DNA of 42,085 nucleotides from NCBI GenBank assembly GCA_001769805.1, contig MEPO01000015.1, positions 1-42,085 of the forward strand, written 5' to 3'. How positions within the stretch are numbered: the first letter of the stretch is position 1; every line of letters begins with the position of its first letter. The DNA is from Bdellovibrionales bacterium GWA1_52_35. GTDB taxonomy: Bacteria; Bdellovibrionota; UBA1018. Positions 8,152-17,053 of this stretch are shown here, one piece after another. The notes under the pieces are model-generated. The model ran no database searches. It was not told the DNA's origin and was given only the letters and a program-made list of their open reading frames with translations. Made by a program: the position numbers and the translations under genes.

Positions 8152-9672
8152 CTAGTGAGCGACGGCCACGTCTCTTGCCCAGATGTCCCGGAAGGTATCG
8201 ATGAGCTTGCTGCCGTTTTGGCCGAATTCCTTGTAGTTCTTGAAATTCTCGTACTCAACTCCGATTCTTCCGCCGATTCCGGCGGTGGGGGCGTCCAAGG
8301 TCACATCACCGGCATTCATTTTGACCCGGACAACTTTCCGGCCATTGAAAGTCTTGACCTCAAACCCAATGTTCGAAGGAGGGGGGAGTTCGAGAGATTG
8401 AAAAATGGTATTGGAATTGAAAAATTCATTTCCTTCCGCAAAAGCCTTGGGGAGTGCCGACATCTCATGGAGTTCGAGATTATGTCCGGAGCCTTTGGGT
8501 ACCAGGAAGGGTGAGCCGCCCGAGTAGCCTTCTTTCTGCGGAACCAGGATGACGCTCACCGGCTTTCTGGTTTTCGAATGAGCGCCCATCGCCAGGGGAA
8601 GGTCGGTCACGACTTCGATGTTTTCAAATACCCAGGTCTTCTTGCCCATTCGCTTGAGTTCGGCGGCACGTCCGGATTTCTCGAGATAGTCTTTAGCCAT
8701 TCCGGCACCTTCGCCGATGAGCGGAGTTTCGCGAACCGGAGCCCCGGTTGCCTGGTCGAGCGCGTGATAGCCTTCCTGGAATCCAAAGACATGGGTTTCC
8801 CCGCGTGTATCGGATTCTTTCAAATATTTTTGGATGGCATTCTTGATCTTGGCATCATGGACCGGATCATCGTGGAAGATCTTCTTTTTGAATCCGGATT
8901 TGAACTCCGAGAGGTAGGTGCGAATGGCATCATGGGTCTGCTCACTGGTCCAGATATCGAAGGGAATGTAGGTGTTGGATCTTTCGCTGTTAATCGCGAC
9001 GTTCGAAAGCTTGATATCGATCGGGTTCATGGATCTGGGGTTCTGTCGTGCTTGGGCGATGAGCTTTTCAAGAACCTTCTGGTGTTTGGAGACCAGTTCG
9101 GCGGCGTGGTTCTCGACGGTAGTGCCATTTCGAACAATTGCTGCCGGGAGATCTGAGGTTCCATAGGCCAGTTTGAGCACATCCTCTGGACTGGAGGCGC
9201 TCGCGATTGCACCCGATGCCACAAGCTTGTCGTAATCTGCAGCCTTGAGAAGATCTTTGATGTTGAAGGGAATCAGGGCTTTCACCTGACCACCGCCTCG
9301 ACTCCAGAGACCGGCACCACTGGTGAAGTAATAAAGTTCAGAAACTTTTCTGCGGCCCTCTTCCAGCAGCTCGTTCATTTTGGCGGGTTTGAGTGAATTC
9401 AAGTCAAAAGCGAGATCCTTTTTACCGACGCGGCGGATGTCGCCGGCGAGCTGTTTGGTGACGCCATGATCCTTGAGTTTCATTGCCAGTCTTCGATGCA
9501 CTTCATCCGAGACTTTAATGAAATAACCGGAATTTCTGAAATGAGACGTATCGCCTTTCAGTTCAAGAATGGCGTGTTCGATGACACAGTTCTGGGAGGG
9601 CGCCGCCCAGCCTGATTGCAGGGGTGCAAGGAAGATGGCGACTAGAACAGCGCAAAAGGTGAATTGTTTCAT
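8152..9672 (-). CDS. exported UDP-sugar pyrophosphorylase (UDPGP)-like protein
   Basis: A 506-residue protein with a Sec signal peptide (1-23, cleavage near GWA-APS). The rest reads like a divergent UDPGP nucleotidyltransferase. Residues 117-135 (TSGAGLWSRGGGQVKALIP) sit where family members have the GGLGTRLG...PK nucleotide loop. IPFDIWTSEQTHDAI (236-250) resembles the family's 'VPLVLMNSF.T...T' strand, HVFGFQEGYHALD resembles 'HTFNQ...P.ID', and FFNSNTIFQSL (417-427) resembles 'FNTNNLW..L'. The loop is degenerate, so activity is doubtful. It lies 51 bases downstream of the exported J-domain gene and is probably co-transcribed with it. The family call is by motif order only. Confidence 0.6.
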   Translation of the reverse strand: MKQFTFCAVLVAIFLAPLQSGWAAPSQNCVIEHAILELKGDTSHFRNSGYFIKVSDEVHRRLAMKLKDHGVTKQLAGDIRRVGKKDLAFDLNSLKPAKMNELLEEGRRKVSELYYFTSGAGLWSRGGGQVKALIPFNIKDLLKAADYDKLVASGAIASASSPEDVLKLAYGTSDLPAAIVRNGTTVENHAAELVSKHQKVLEKLIAQARQNPRSMNPIDIKLSNVAINSERSNTYIPFDIWTSEQTHDAIRTYLSEFKSGFKKKIFHDDPVHDAKIKNAIQKYLKESDTRGETHVFGFQEGYHALDQATGAPVRETPLIGEGAGMAKDYLEKSGRAAELKRMGKKTWVFENIEVVTDLPLAMGAHSKTRKPVSVILVPQKEGYSGGSPFLVPKGSGHNLELHEMSALPKAFAEGNEFFNSNTIFQSLELPPPSNIGFEVKTFNGRKVVRVKMNAGDVTLDAPTAGIGGRIGVEYENFKNYKEFGQNGSKLIDTFRDIWARDVAVAH

Positions 9673-9723
9673 ATTTTTTGGCCTATCGACTCATTTAGTT
9701 GAATTCTTAATGCTTCAGCGAAA

Positions 9724-10794
9724 TTAAAACCACTTAGCGAATATTCTCGTGAATGAGCACCGGCTTTTCAAGCTTATTTCTGGTCCGGTGATCGGGCGAA
9801 GGTATATTTTTTCGTTAGCGCCCAGCTTTTGTCCATTGAGCCTGGTGCGGAAGGTTTCGTAATCAGAGGCAAGTAGTTCTGCAGCGCGCTTCAGCACTTC
9901 GCGATCACTCTTTTGCTGCGCTTTGCCCGCGCTTTCACCCAAATTACGAATTCGTGCTTCAATAAAATCCGAAAGTATATCGAGCTGCTGGGTTTTTGCA
10001 TCGTAATACAGCGGGTAATAGCGCATGAGGCGCTTGATCATTTTGTTGAGATTTTCAGTTGATACCGCGCCTGCGTCACAATGTTGATTGAGCAGCTCAA
10101 AACTTTGTTTTACCCAGGTTTTCGTTTCCGGTGCGATCCTTCCGGAATAGGTGGAATCCAGAGTATGGAGGAAGCGAATGACCTCGGGTGAATCGGGTCT
10201 GTTTTTGAAAAAGGCATCCACATTCTCAGAAATGAAAATCTTTTTTGCTTGAGAGAAGGATTCCGGAGATTTTACTGGATCCAGACTCCGGGTTTTGTTT
10301 TTGAAAGCCCAATCAGCCTGTTCGATCACCTCAAGGAAGCTAATCCCATTTTTTGCACTCGCGCGAAATTCATCAAGATAGGTCGCGACGGTCTGCTCTG
10401 CCCTGGGAGGGGCCTGGGGTTCAGGTTTTGGATCAGGGCTGTTGTTGCGCCAGTCAAAGGGTTGCGCGTGGTTCGCGCTAGTTTCGATATCGTACGCCTT
10501 GCGTTTTTCAGGATTGCTCAGAGTTTCATAAGCAGCGTTGATCTGCTTGAATTGTTCTTCTGCGGATAATTGAACAGCCGCGCTTTGGTCGAGATTTTTA
10601 TCTGGATGAAACTGGACCGCAAATTTCCTGAATGCCTTTTTTATGTCCAAGGGCGAGGCGCTGCGGGCAATACCCAGTACCTGATAATGATCGCGCCGAG
10701 GCGGGGACGCCCGGACACTTCCAAACGATCCTCCGGCATTGAAGGCCAGGAGGATGGTAGCCAAAAGCATGAAACGAAAACGATAGAACTTCAC
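9724..10794 (-). CDS. exported J-domain (DnaJ-like) protein
   Basis: A 356-residue protein with an N-terminal signal sequence (basic start, then [14 protein letters not shown]; cleavage perhaps near residue 29) directly followed by a J domain (about 35-105): [22 protein letters not shown] at residues 63-65, and a final helix with [11 protein letters not shown] is intact, so it could stimulate an Hsp70 ATPase. It lacks the Gly/Phe, zinc-finger and C-terminal domains of DnaJ; the remaining 250 residues are helical and unfamiliar. A J domain outside the cytoplasm is unusual because no Hsp70 is known there; delivery into another cell is one explanation. It is the first gene of a pair with the UDPGP-like gene. 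Confidence 0.85.
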   Translation of the reverse strand: MKFYRFRFMLLATILLAFNAGGSFGSVRASPPRRDHYQVLGIARSASPLDIKKAFRKFAVQFHPDKNLDQSAAVQLSAEEQFKQINAAYETLSNPEKRKAYDIETSANHAQPFDWRNNSPDPKPEPQAPPRAEQTVATYLDEFRASAKNGISFLEVIEQADWAFKNKTRSLDPVKSPESFSQAKKIFISENVDAFFKNRPDSPEVIRFLHTLDSTYSGRIAPETKTWVKQSFELLNQHCDAGAVSTENLNKMIKRLMRYYPLYYDAKTQQLDILSDFIEARIRNLGESAGKAQQKSDREVLKRAAELLASDYETFRTRLNGQKLGANEKIYLRPITGPEISLKSRCSFTRIFAKWF

Positions 10795-10907
10795 AGAGTC
10801 TCATCGGTGAAACCGCCGGGGAACATTCGAATTAATTGAGAAATTTGGATTTCGGGGTTTTAATAAGGGCTTACGCGTGAGTTGAGGGACAGTTTCAGGG
10901 GGGGCGG

Positions 10908-11606
10908 ATGGGATATTCTCCGGTTTTGGGGGCGTTCACTGCGGCATTTGAATTAATTGCGGCTTGCTGGGTTTTCTGGGCTCTGCGATCCCGGGGGCGC
11001 CGAAATGTTTTAATGCTGATTGGGTTCACTCTTCTTTTATTGGCTGGATATCAGATTCTGGAAGTCGCAATTTGCTGGAAAACAAGTGAGCCCAGTTTAT
11101 TTCTTTCGCGCATGGCTTTTTTGGACATCACCTGGCTTCCTCCAGTCAGCCTATTGCTGATTTCGAGAATTGTGACACCCAGAAGCCGCACTCTGGTGCG
11201 CTATGCGCATTTCTCGCTCTTTCTGGGAGCCTTGATGTCGCTTTGGATTGTCATGGATTACCGTTTCATCACCGGAACTATTTGTGAGTTCATGTATGCC
11301 CGTTACGGCTACATGGAGCCTTATTTTCATATTTACGGTGCCTTCTACGAAATCACCCAGATGAGCATGATCTTCATTCCTGCAGCGATCATCAGCCGTT
11401 CTGACCAGCTCCGGGTGCGGCAGGATCTGGGAGATCTCCTCTTGGGATCCTTGCTCTTCATTATCCCCTCTCTTTTTCTGGCCGCTTTACGCCCGGTCAT
11501 GTTTCAAGACGGCCTTCCCTCACTGATGTGCCATTTCGCACTATTTTATGCGCTGTTTCTGGTGAGGATGGCGCGAAGGGATTTGGCCCATGCTGATTAC
11601 CGTTGA
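10908..11606 (+). CDS. seven-helix membrane protein of unknown function
   Basis: A 232-residue hydrophobic protein with about seven predicted membrane helices and short loops. The layout resembles the 7TM sensor modules found at the N-terminus of some kinases, but no output domain follows. It overlaps the next gene by 17 bases, so the two are translationally coupled. It starts at an ATG eight bases after a GGGGGGCGG stretch. No catalytic motif was seen. Confidence 0.75.
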   Translation: MGYSPVLGAFTAAFELIAACWVFWALRSRGRRNVLMLIGFTLLLLAGYQILEVAICWKTSEPSLFLSRMAFLDITWLPPVSLLLISRIVTPRSRTLVRYAHFSLFLGALMSLWIVMDYRFITGTICEFMYARYGYMEPYFHIYGAFYEITQMSMIFIPAAIISRSDQLRVRQDLGDLLLGSLLFIIPSLFLAALRPVMFQDGLPSLMCHFALFYALFLVRMARRDLAHADYR

Positions 11607-12201
11607 TCCAGAATATCCCAATATGAAAAGGGTCGCCAATGCCGCCAGAATTCTGCGCGCAGGCGGTCTGCTGGCATATCCAACAGATACCACCTATGGA
11701 ATTGGTGCCGATCCATTTCAGCCGAAGGCGGTTGCCCTGCTCTTCAACGAAACGAGCCGTTCACCCAAAAAGCCCGCTTCTCTCCTTTGTGCGGATCTGA
11801 AAATGATCGGTCACTATGCTGTTATTTCTGACCGGATCTTCAGAGCAATGAGGAGAACCCTTCCCGGGCCCTACACCTTTATTCTTCCGGCGAAGAATAC
11901 AGTTCCAAGAGGAATGCACGGAAAACGGCGTGAAGTAGGAATTCGCATGCCGGAACATCCGATTGTACAGGCATTGATCGCGGCACTCGGAACACCTATT
12001 CTGAATCTGAGCGCCCGTGACCCGGAAAATCACTATCTCGATGACGCCCGCGAAATTGAAGCGCTCTGGGGAGAGCGAATTTCTGCCGTGCTGGATTGCG
12101 GCCCCATCACTCCGCAAGAATCGACCGTGATTGATTTAATCGAGGATACGCCCGTCTTGTTGCGGGAGGGACTTGGAGATCCTGCTCCTTACCTGAGTTA
12201 A
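11590..12201 (+). CDS. yciO: Sua5/YciO/YrdC-family protein, YciO type
   Basis: A 203-residue YrdC-fold protein, close to E. coli YciO (206). Recognisable blocks are GGLLAYPTDTTYGIGADP, KKPASLLCADL, PGPYTFILPA, GIRMPEHPI and STVIDL. The family includes L-threonylcarbamoyladenylate synthases that activate threonine for tRNA t6A; YciO members are less active and their role is less certain. The frame overlaps the membrane-protein gene upstream, and its stop is 14 bases from that of the convergent zinc-ribbon gene. Confidence 0.88.
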   Translation: MLITVDPEYPNMKRVANAARILRAGGLLAYPTDTTYGIGADPFQPKAVALLFNETSRSPKKPASLLCADLKMIGHYAVISDRIFRAMRRTLPGPYTFILPAKNTVPRGMHGKRREVGIRMPEHPIVQALIAALGTPILNLSARDPENHYLDDAREIEALWGERISAVLDCGPITPQESTVIDLIEDTPVLLREGLGDPAPYLS

Positions 12202-12215
12202 GTACCAAAATTCAA

Positions 12216-12410
12216 TCAGGCGACTTTAGTTTCTTTCCTGTCTGGCTTGTCTGTTTGCTCTTCCTCAGAGGATTTCCAGAGGTCGTCGCCGCCTTCTTCC
12301 AGATCTGAGGAGCTGCGCGTTTGATAGCATTCGTCGCAAAACCAGGAATGTTCATATTGACGCGCACCGGGCGCACCACAACGTTCACAGCTCGTCTTTT
12401 CGGTTTCCAT
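12216..12410 (-). CDS. small zinc-ribbon protein
   Basis: A 64-residue acidic protein with two CxxC knuckles (SCERCGAPG and WFCDECYQT) that would bind one zinc, followed by a Ser/Glu/Asp-rich tail. The ATG at 12410 is preferred because the upstream in-frame sequence carries no conserved character. No function can be assigned. It is transcribed divergently from the DHOD-like gene. Confidence 0.65.
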   Translation of the reverse strand: METEKTSCERCGAPGARQYEHSWFCDECYQTRSSSDLEEGGDDLWKSSEEEQTDKPDRKETKVA

Positions 12411-12470
12411 TCCAATGATCATGCAAAACATGTACATCCAGAGGGGGCGGTCTCGACCCCCCGGACTGAC

Positions 12471-12499
12471 TTGACAAAGTTCCGACCGGCGCTGATGAT
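12471..12499 (+). promoter_or_regulatory. candidate sigma-70 promoter for the DHOD-like gene and glpX
   Basis: TTGACA (12471-12476) and GATGAT (12494-12499) are separated by 17 bp. A start site near 12506 would leave a leader of about 27 bases with GGAG before the ATG at 12533. A GGGGG/CCCCC hairpin lies just upstream. Confidence 0.45.
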
Positions 12500-12532
12500 C
12501 ACCCACCCACAATTAACCAGGGAGTTATTGTC

Positions 12533-13528
12533 ATGGCCGACCTTTCAACGAAATTTCTCAGTCTGAATTTAAAAAACCCGCTTGTCGTCTCTTCCTCACC
12601 GCTTTGTGCTGAGTCCGCCTATTTGCGCCAGGTTGAAGATGCCGGCGCCGCGGCTATTGTCCTTCATTCGCTTTTTGAGGAGCAAATTCTGAACGAAAGC
12701 AAAGAATTGGACAAACAGCTGTGGAATACCTCAGATGTCTCAGCGGAGAGCCTGAGCTACTATCCTGATTTCAAAACCTACAATATCGGGCCTTCTCAAT
12801 ACGTAGAGTACGTCAGCAAGGCAAAGCAAGCGGTGAAGATTCCAATCATTGCCAGTTTGAACGGCTATTCCAATGGCGGCTGGATCAAATACGCCCAGGA
12901 AATAGAAAAGGCCGGCGCTGATGCCCTGGAACTGAATACTTATTTCGTACCTTCGGATGTTACCAAGACTGGTGCAGAAATCGAAAAAATGTATCTGGAT
13001 CTGGTTCGCGCAGTCACGGCGAGCGTCAAGATCCCGGTTGCCGTAAAAATCAGCCCGTTTTTCAGCTCGGTCGGAAATATCGCCCTGGAGCTCTCCAAAG
13101 CAGGCGCCAGAGGCATCGTGATGTTCAACCGGTTCTATCAACCCGATATTGATTTGGAAGAGCTTGAAGTGAAGCCCAAGCTGACCTTCAGTCGTTCTGA
13201 TGAACTCCGGCTTCGTCTGCACTGGACGGCGGCCCTGGTGGATAAAGTCAAAGCGGATATCGCGATCACCGGTGGGGTGCATAAAGCCGAGGATGTCATT
13301 AAATCGATGATGGTAGGCGCCAAAGTCGCCATGATGACGTCTGCCCTGCTCCAACAGGGGCCGCGCCATCTCAAGGAAGTTGAAACCGATCTGCAGAGTT
13401 GGCTTGAAAAGCACGAATATGAGTCCATTGCGCAAATGCAGGGAAGTCTGAGCCGGTCCAAAGTTACGCATCCTGCAGCTTTCGATCGCGCCAATTACAT
13501 GAAGGAATTGAAGAGCTATCGTTCTTGA
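12533..13528 (+). CDS. dihydroorotate dehydrogenase-like flavoprotein
   Basis: A 331-residue TIM-barrel protein of the DHOD family: NPLVVSSSPLC near the N-terminus, IPIIASLNGYS, ALELNTYF, VPVAVKISPF, then ITGGVHKAEDVIKSMMVGA with the FMN phosphate-binding Gly residues. It is shorter than class 2 PyrD and has no quinone-binding N-terminal helix. DHOD-like proteins of this type are often not the pyrimidine enzyme itself, so I give no symbol. No other pyrimidine biosynthesis gene is nearby. It starts after a GGAG and is 48 bases upstream of glpX, probably in one operon. Confidence 0.85.
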   Translation: MADLSTKFLSLNLKNPLVVSSSPLCAESAYLRQVEDAGAAAIVLHSLFEEQILNESKELDKQLWNTSDVSAESLSYYPDFKTYNIGPSQYVEYVSKAKQAVKIPIIASLNGYSNGGWIKYAQEIEKAGADALELNTYFVPSDVTKTGAEIEKMYLDLVRAVTASVKIPVAVKISPFFSSVGNIALELSKAGARGIVMFNRFYQPDIDLEELEVKPKLTFSRSDELRLRLHWTAALVDKVKADIAITGGVHKAEDVIKSMMVGAKVAMMTSALLQQGPRHLKEVETDLQSWLEKHEYESIAQMQGSLSRSKVTHPAAFDRANYMKELKSYRS

Positions 13529-13576
13529 GCTTGGTTCGAAATCGAACAAAGTTGTCAGTGTTTCAAAGGAGTCGTT

Positions 13577-14530
13577 ATGGATCGAAATTTTGCGCTTGAA
13601 TTTGTCCGGGTAACCGAAGCTGCCGCAATTGCGAGCGCAAAGCTGATGGGGCGCGGTGATGAGACGGCCGCAGATCTCGCGGCTGTCGAAGCCATGCGCC
13701 AAAGGATGAACTCGATCCAATTTGATGGTCGAGTGGTGATTGGAGAGGGTGAACGCGACGAAGCGCCCATGCTTTACATAGGTGAGCGCGTCGGTGCCGG
13801 AGACGGCCCCAAACTGGATCTGGCTTTGGATCCGCTGGAGGGAACTACGATCTGTGCAAACGGGGGAACGAATGCTCTTTCCGTGATCGCGATTGCTGAC
13901 GAGGGAAACTTCCTCCATGCCCCGGATGTCTACATGGAGAAGATCGCAGTCGGTCCCTCTTGCAAGGGCATCATTGATTTGAATCTGGGAGTGACAGAAA
14001 ACTTGCGCAGGATTGCCGCCCAAAAAAATATCCCGGTACAAAGTTTGACTGTCATTATCCTGGATCGCCCGCGCCATGCGGAGTTGATGCATGAAGTGCG
14101 CGGTCTGGGCTCGCGTATCTGGTTGATCGGAGATGGTGATGTTTCCGCCGCAATTGCCACCTGTAAGCGCAGCGGCGGTGTGGACGTATTGGTCGGGACA
14201 GGGGGCGCTCCGGAAGGTGTTATCGCGGCGGCAGCATTGAGATGCATGGGGGGAGACTTCCAGGGGCGTCTGATCTTCCGGACAGATGCTGAAAGAGCGC
14301 GTGCCAGGAAGATGGGCATTACCGACCTGAACAAAGTCTATCAAATTGATGAACTTGCAAAAGGACCGGTCATGTTCTCCGCCACCGGTGTGACTCAGGG
14401 AACATTTTTAGATGGAGTGCAGTTCAAAGGCACGCAGAGGATCACCACTCACTCGGTCGTCATGCGATCAGATACCGGTACGATCCGGTATATTGAAGCA
14501 GAACACCATATCGGCACTGAGCCGAATTAA
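13577..14530 (+). CDS. glpX: fructose-1,6-bisphosphatase, class II
   Basis: A 317-residue GlpX enzyme, which removes the 1-phosphate from fructose 1,6-bisphosphate in gluconeogenesis. Signature segments are IGEGERDEAPML (55-66), the metal and phosphate motif DPLEGT (85-90), the Gly-rich GTGGAPEGVIAAAALRCMGG, and the C-terminal ITTHSVVMRS. The length matches the family (about 320-336). A GGAG lies seven bases before the ATG. Its neighbour is the DHOD-like gene. Confidence 0.95.
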   Translation: MDRNFALEFVRVTEAAAIASAKLMGRGDETAADLAAVEAMRQRMNSIQFDGRVVIGEGERDEAPMLYIGERVGAGDGPKLDLALDPLEGTTICANGGTNALSVIAIADEGNFLHAPDVYMEKIAVGPSCKGIIDLNLGVTENLRRIAAQKNIPVQSLTVIILDRPRHAELMHEVRGLGSRIWLIGDGDVSAAIATCKRSGGVDVLVGTGGAPEGVIAAAALRCMGGDFQGRLIFRTDAERARARKMGITDLNKVYQIDELAKGPVMFSATGVTQGTFLDGVQFKGTQRITTHSVVMRSDTGTIRYIEAEHHIGTEPN

Positions 14531-14607
14531 TTTGTTCTTCACGCGAGTCGCTCGACTGAGTTCATTGATTTCGTGGCATTAGCTATGCTTGTTCAGTTGC
14601 CAATTGA

Positions 14608-15462
14608 ATGACTCAACCGTTCAGAATCAAAATTGGAATCTCCGGTTGGACCTACCCGCCCTGGCGGGGAACATTTTACCCGGAAAAGCTGCCGCATAAC
14701 CGAGAGTTGGCTTACGCCAGTCGCCAGGTGAACTCGATTGAAATCAACGGTACTTTTTATTCCTTACAGCGATCTTCGTCGTATCTGAAATGGTATGAAG
14801 CAGTGCCGCCCGGTTTTGTATTTTCCGTGAAGGCCAACCGTTACATCACCCATATTCTCAGAATCAGGAATATTCAAACCCCTGTGGCCAACTTTTTCGC
14901 TTCAGGGGTGCTCGCTTTAAAAGAGAAGCTGGGGTCAATTCTTTGGCAGTTCCCGCCTAGCATGAAAATGGATCTGGGGCGGATGGAGGAATTCCTGGCG
15001 CTCTTGCCGCAGGATTTTTCAAGTGCAAAACGTCTGGCCGCGGAATGTGATCCCTGGATGAAAGCGCGGGCCTACGTGGAAACAGGGGGGATTGCTCCCA
15101 GCGAACGAATCCGGCACGCGATTGAAGTCAGGCATCCTTCGTTCAGAGATCCGGCGTTCTATCGACTTTTACGCAAATACGGTGCAGCCCTGGTATTCTC
15201 CGACAGTGGTGGAAAGTGGCCGTATCTGGAGGTGGTCACTTCGGATTTTGTTTACATCAGATTGCATGGGACTGAGGAACTTTATGCCAGCGGATATGAT
15301 GAAAAAGCACTCGATGAATGGGCAAATCGAATTAAAAATTGGAAGAAGCGGGCCCCCGACATATTTGTGTATTTCGACAATGACGCAAAAGTCTTTGCGC
15401 CGTTCAACGCAATTGAGTTACATGCCAAGTTGATTCAACAGCGAGCCAGGCTTGCTAGTTAG
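14608..15462 (+). CDS. DUF72 (YecE-like) TIM-barrel protein
   Basis: A 284-residue protein with the DUF72 layout: IGISGWTYPPWRGTFYP at the start, VNSIEINGTFYSL, FSVKANRYITH, GSILWQFPPSM, AIEVRHPSF, VYIRLHGTEELYASGY, and a final VYFDNDAKVFAPFNA. The biochemical role of the family is unknown; a TIM-barrel hydrolase has been suggested. No clear ribosome binding site precedes the ATG. The stop faces the convergent small gene at 15478. Confidence 0.92.
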   Translation: MTQPFRIKIGISGWTYPPWRGTFYPEKLPHNRELAYASRQVNSIEINGTFYSLQRSSSYLKWYEAVPPGFVFSVKANRYITHILRIRNIQTPVANFFASGVLALKEKLGSILWQFPPSMKMDLGRMEEFLALLPQDFSSAKRLAAECDPWMKARAYVETGGIAPSERIRHAIEVRHPSFRDPAFYRLLRKYGAALVFSDSGGKWPYLEVVTSDFVYIRLHGTEELYASGYDEKALDEWANRIKNWKKRAPDIFVYFDNDAKVFAPFNAIELHAKLIQQRARLAS

Positions 15463-15477
15463 TGATGACTGTATGCG

Positions 15478-15804
15478 TCAGGCTGATTTTTTAATTTTTG
15501 TGTAGTTGGTCCGGGCTTTACGTTTTCTAGCTTTAGGTGCCTTCTTCCGGTATTCGTCCAGGTTCGGGAACCCATAAATCTTTTTAACGAGCATATTGTT
15601 CACTTGAAACCCCAGTTCCTCGACGACCGAAGCCTCCATGGCTTTCGGAACAATAATGTTCATCTTTCTGAGGTAAGTGAGGTAGTCTATTACTATATTT
15701 CCGATAAACGTCCTGCGGTCAGAATCGGAATCTTTAAAGTTATACAGATGTTCTTCAAAGATGATGTAGAGCGGATCTGGCTGAGTCTGTTTTTCTAGAT
15801 TCAT
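15478..15804 (-). CDS. conserved-looking small basic protein, unknown
   Basis: A 108-residue protein with an acidic N-terminal half (FEEHLYNFKDSDSD) and a Lys/Arg-rich tail (KKAPKARKRKARTNY), which may bind nucleic acid. AGAGGT lies upstream of the ATG. It is divergent from the DHH phosphoesterase gene, with starts only 48 bases apart. No family recognised. Confidence 0.6.
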   Translation of the reverse strand: MNLEKQTQPDPLYIIFEEHLYNFKDSDSDRRTFIGNIVIDYLTYLRKMNIIVPKAMEASVVEELGFQVNNMLVKKIYGFPNLDEYRKKAPKARKRKARTNYTKIKKSA

Positions 15805-15851
15805 TCTGGGTGCAACCTCTACTGTTTCTTTCGGAATGCGAGGTCATCGGC

Positions 15852-16922
15852 TTGAGCACGAAAATAGAATCCGTGGAGCTTTCGAAAACTAAAGAGTTTC
15901 AGAAATTTAAAGGCTTTCTGGAGCAAGCCAAGAGGGTGTTGATTACGACACATGCGCTTCCGGACGGTGACGGATTGGGTGCTGAAGCTGCTCTTTTCCA
16001 TTATCTGAAGCGGGCGCGCAAAGCCTGTCGCGTTTATAACCCTGACCTGCTTCCGAAGCGTTACCGCTTTCTTGATCCCAAAAACAACATTTTGCTGGGT
16101 CCGGGAGAAGTGGAGCTTTGGGACACCTTTGATCTTTGGGTCATTGTTGACACGAATGATCCGAGGCGTCTTGGGAAGCTCTGGGGCGAACTGAATCTTC
16201 GCGCCAAGAAGATTGTTTTTCTGGATCATCATCCAGTGATTCAGGGGGCTACTGATTTGACTTATCCCCCTCATGCGACGCTGGTCTCAGATCCTGCCTC
16301 CAGCAGTATCGGCGAGTTGCTCTATCATCTTTTTTCAGAGCTGAATCTTGCGAAGATCAACAAGGAAGTCGCGATGGGGCTGTATGTCTCCATCATGACG
16401 GATACGAATTCTTTCCGGTATGCGCGCACGACACCGTTATCCCACAAAATCTCAGCCGAGATGATCGAGCAGGGAGTCAATCCCGAAGAAATTTATCAGG
16501 CCATCTACTCTTCCAAGGAGCTTTCGCATCTGCAGCTCCTGGGGACGATGCTGCAGAATGTAAAAATAGGGGCAGGTGGAAAAGTAGCCTGGCTCGAAAT
16601 GCCTCTTGAGCTCCGGAAGAAGCATGGCGCCTCTTCAGATGACACGCAATCCTTCCTCAACCAGCTCTTGCTGTTAAAGGATGCGGAGGTTGTCTGCTTA
16701 TTTCGCGAGGAGGATGACAATCAGGTGAGGGTTTCGATCAAATCCAAAGGAACCATCATCGTTAATCGTGTCGCCATGGAGCTGGGAGGCGGCGGTCATG
16801 AGTTTGCCGCTGGACTTGCTTTGTCCGCACCGTTGGAGAAAACAGTGGATGCGGTTATTAAAAGGCTCGAAGCCGTCATCCATGCCTATGAAAAATTCGG
16901 AAAAGTCCCGAAGAACCTGTAA
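15852..16922 (+). CDS. DHH/DHHA1 phosphoesterase (NrnA-like)
   Basis: A 356-residue enzyme of the NrnA/RecJ superfamily, likely an oligoribonuclease (nanoRNase) and/or pAp phosphatase. Motifs are HALPDGDGLGAEAA (residues 34-47), IVDTND (98-103), DHH (125-127), SDPASSSIGELLY and the DHHA1 signature GGGGHEFAAG. Two starts are possible: GTG at 15810 or TTG at 15852. I chose the TTG because GAGG sits eight bases upstream and the extra 14 residues are not family-like. No orn-type nuclease is in the window. Confidence 0.88.
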   Translation: MSTKIESVELSKTKEFQKFKGFLEQAKRVLITTHALPDGDGLGAEAALFHYLKRARKACRVYNPDLLPKRYRFLDPKNNILLGPGEVELWDTFDLWVIVDTNDPRRLGKLWGELNLRAKKIVFLDHHPVIQGATDLTYPPHATLVSDPASSSIGELLYHLFSELNLAKINKEVAMGLYVSIMTDTNSFRYARTTPLSHKISAEMIEQGVNPEEIYQAIYSSKELSHLQLLGTMLQNVKIGAGGKVAWLEMPLELRKKHGASSDDTQSFLNQLLLLKDAEVVCLFREEDDNQVRVSIKSKGTIIVNRVAMELGGGGHEFAAGLALSAPLEKTVDAVIKRLEAVIHAYEKFGKVPKNL

Positions 16923-16950
16923 ATAGGTGCGTCAAAATGCAGTGCGGCTC

Positions 16951-17011
16951 TTGACAAGTATCAATTGACGTTCATTCTTAATTCCAGCAGGTTACTAGTG
17001 TGTTGGTAACC
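16951..17011 (+). promoter_or_regulatory. promoter/operator region of the ABC transporter run
   Basis: Two -35-like elements, TTGACA (16951) and TTGACG (16965), are followed by an inverted repeat GGTTAC-N10-GTAACC (16990-17011). No good -10 is spaced correctly, so the promoter is uncertain; the inverted repeat is a reasonable operator candidate for the genes starting at 17054. Confidence 0.3.
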
Positions 17012-17053
17012 CCTTCTTAATAAAGAAATAAACTCAAGGGTGAGGCATCATCT

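Noticed and set aside
8578..9156. A 192-codon plus-strand frame inside the UDPGP-like gene
   Set aside because: The minus-strand gene has a signal peptide and family-like motifs; this frame is its shadow.
12443..12462. GGGGG/CCCCC hairpin as a terminator or riboswitch before the DHOD-like gene
   Set aside because: It lies upstream of the likely promoter, has no T-run, and no riboswitch pattern was recognised.
12740..14344. A 534-codon open frame on the minus strand across the DHOD-like gene and glpX
   Set aside because: It lies antisense to two well-supported genes and crosses the gap between them. Its translation has no domain character; it reflects codon bias on the coding strand.
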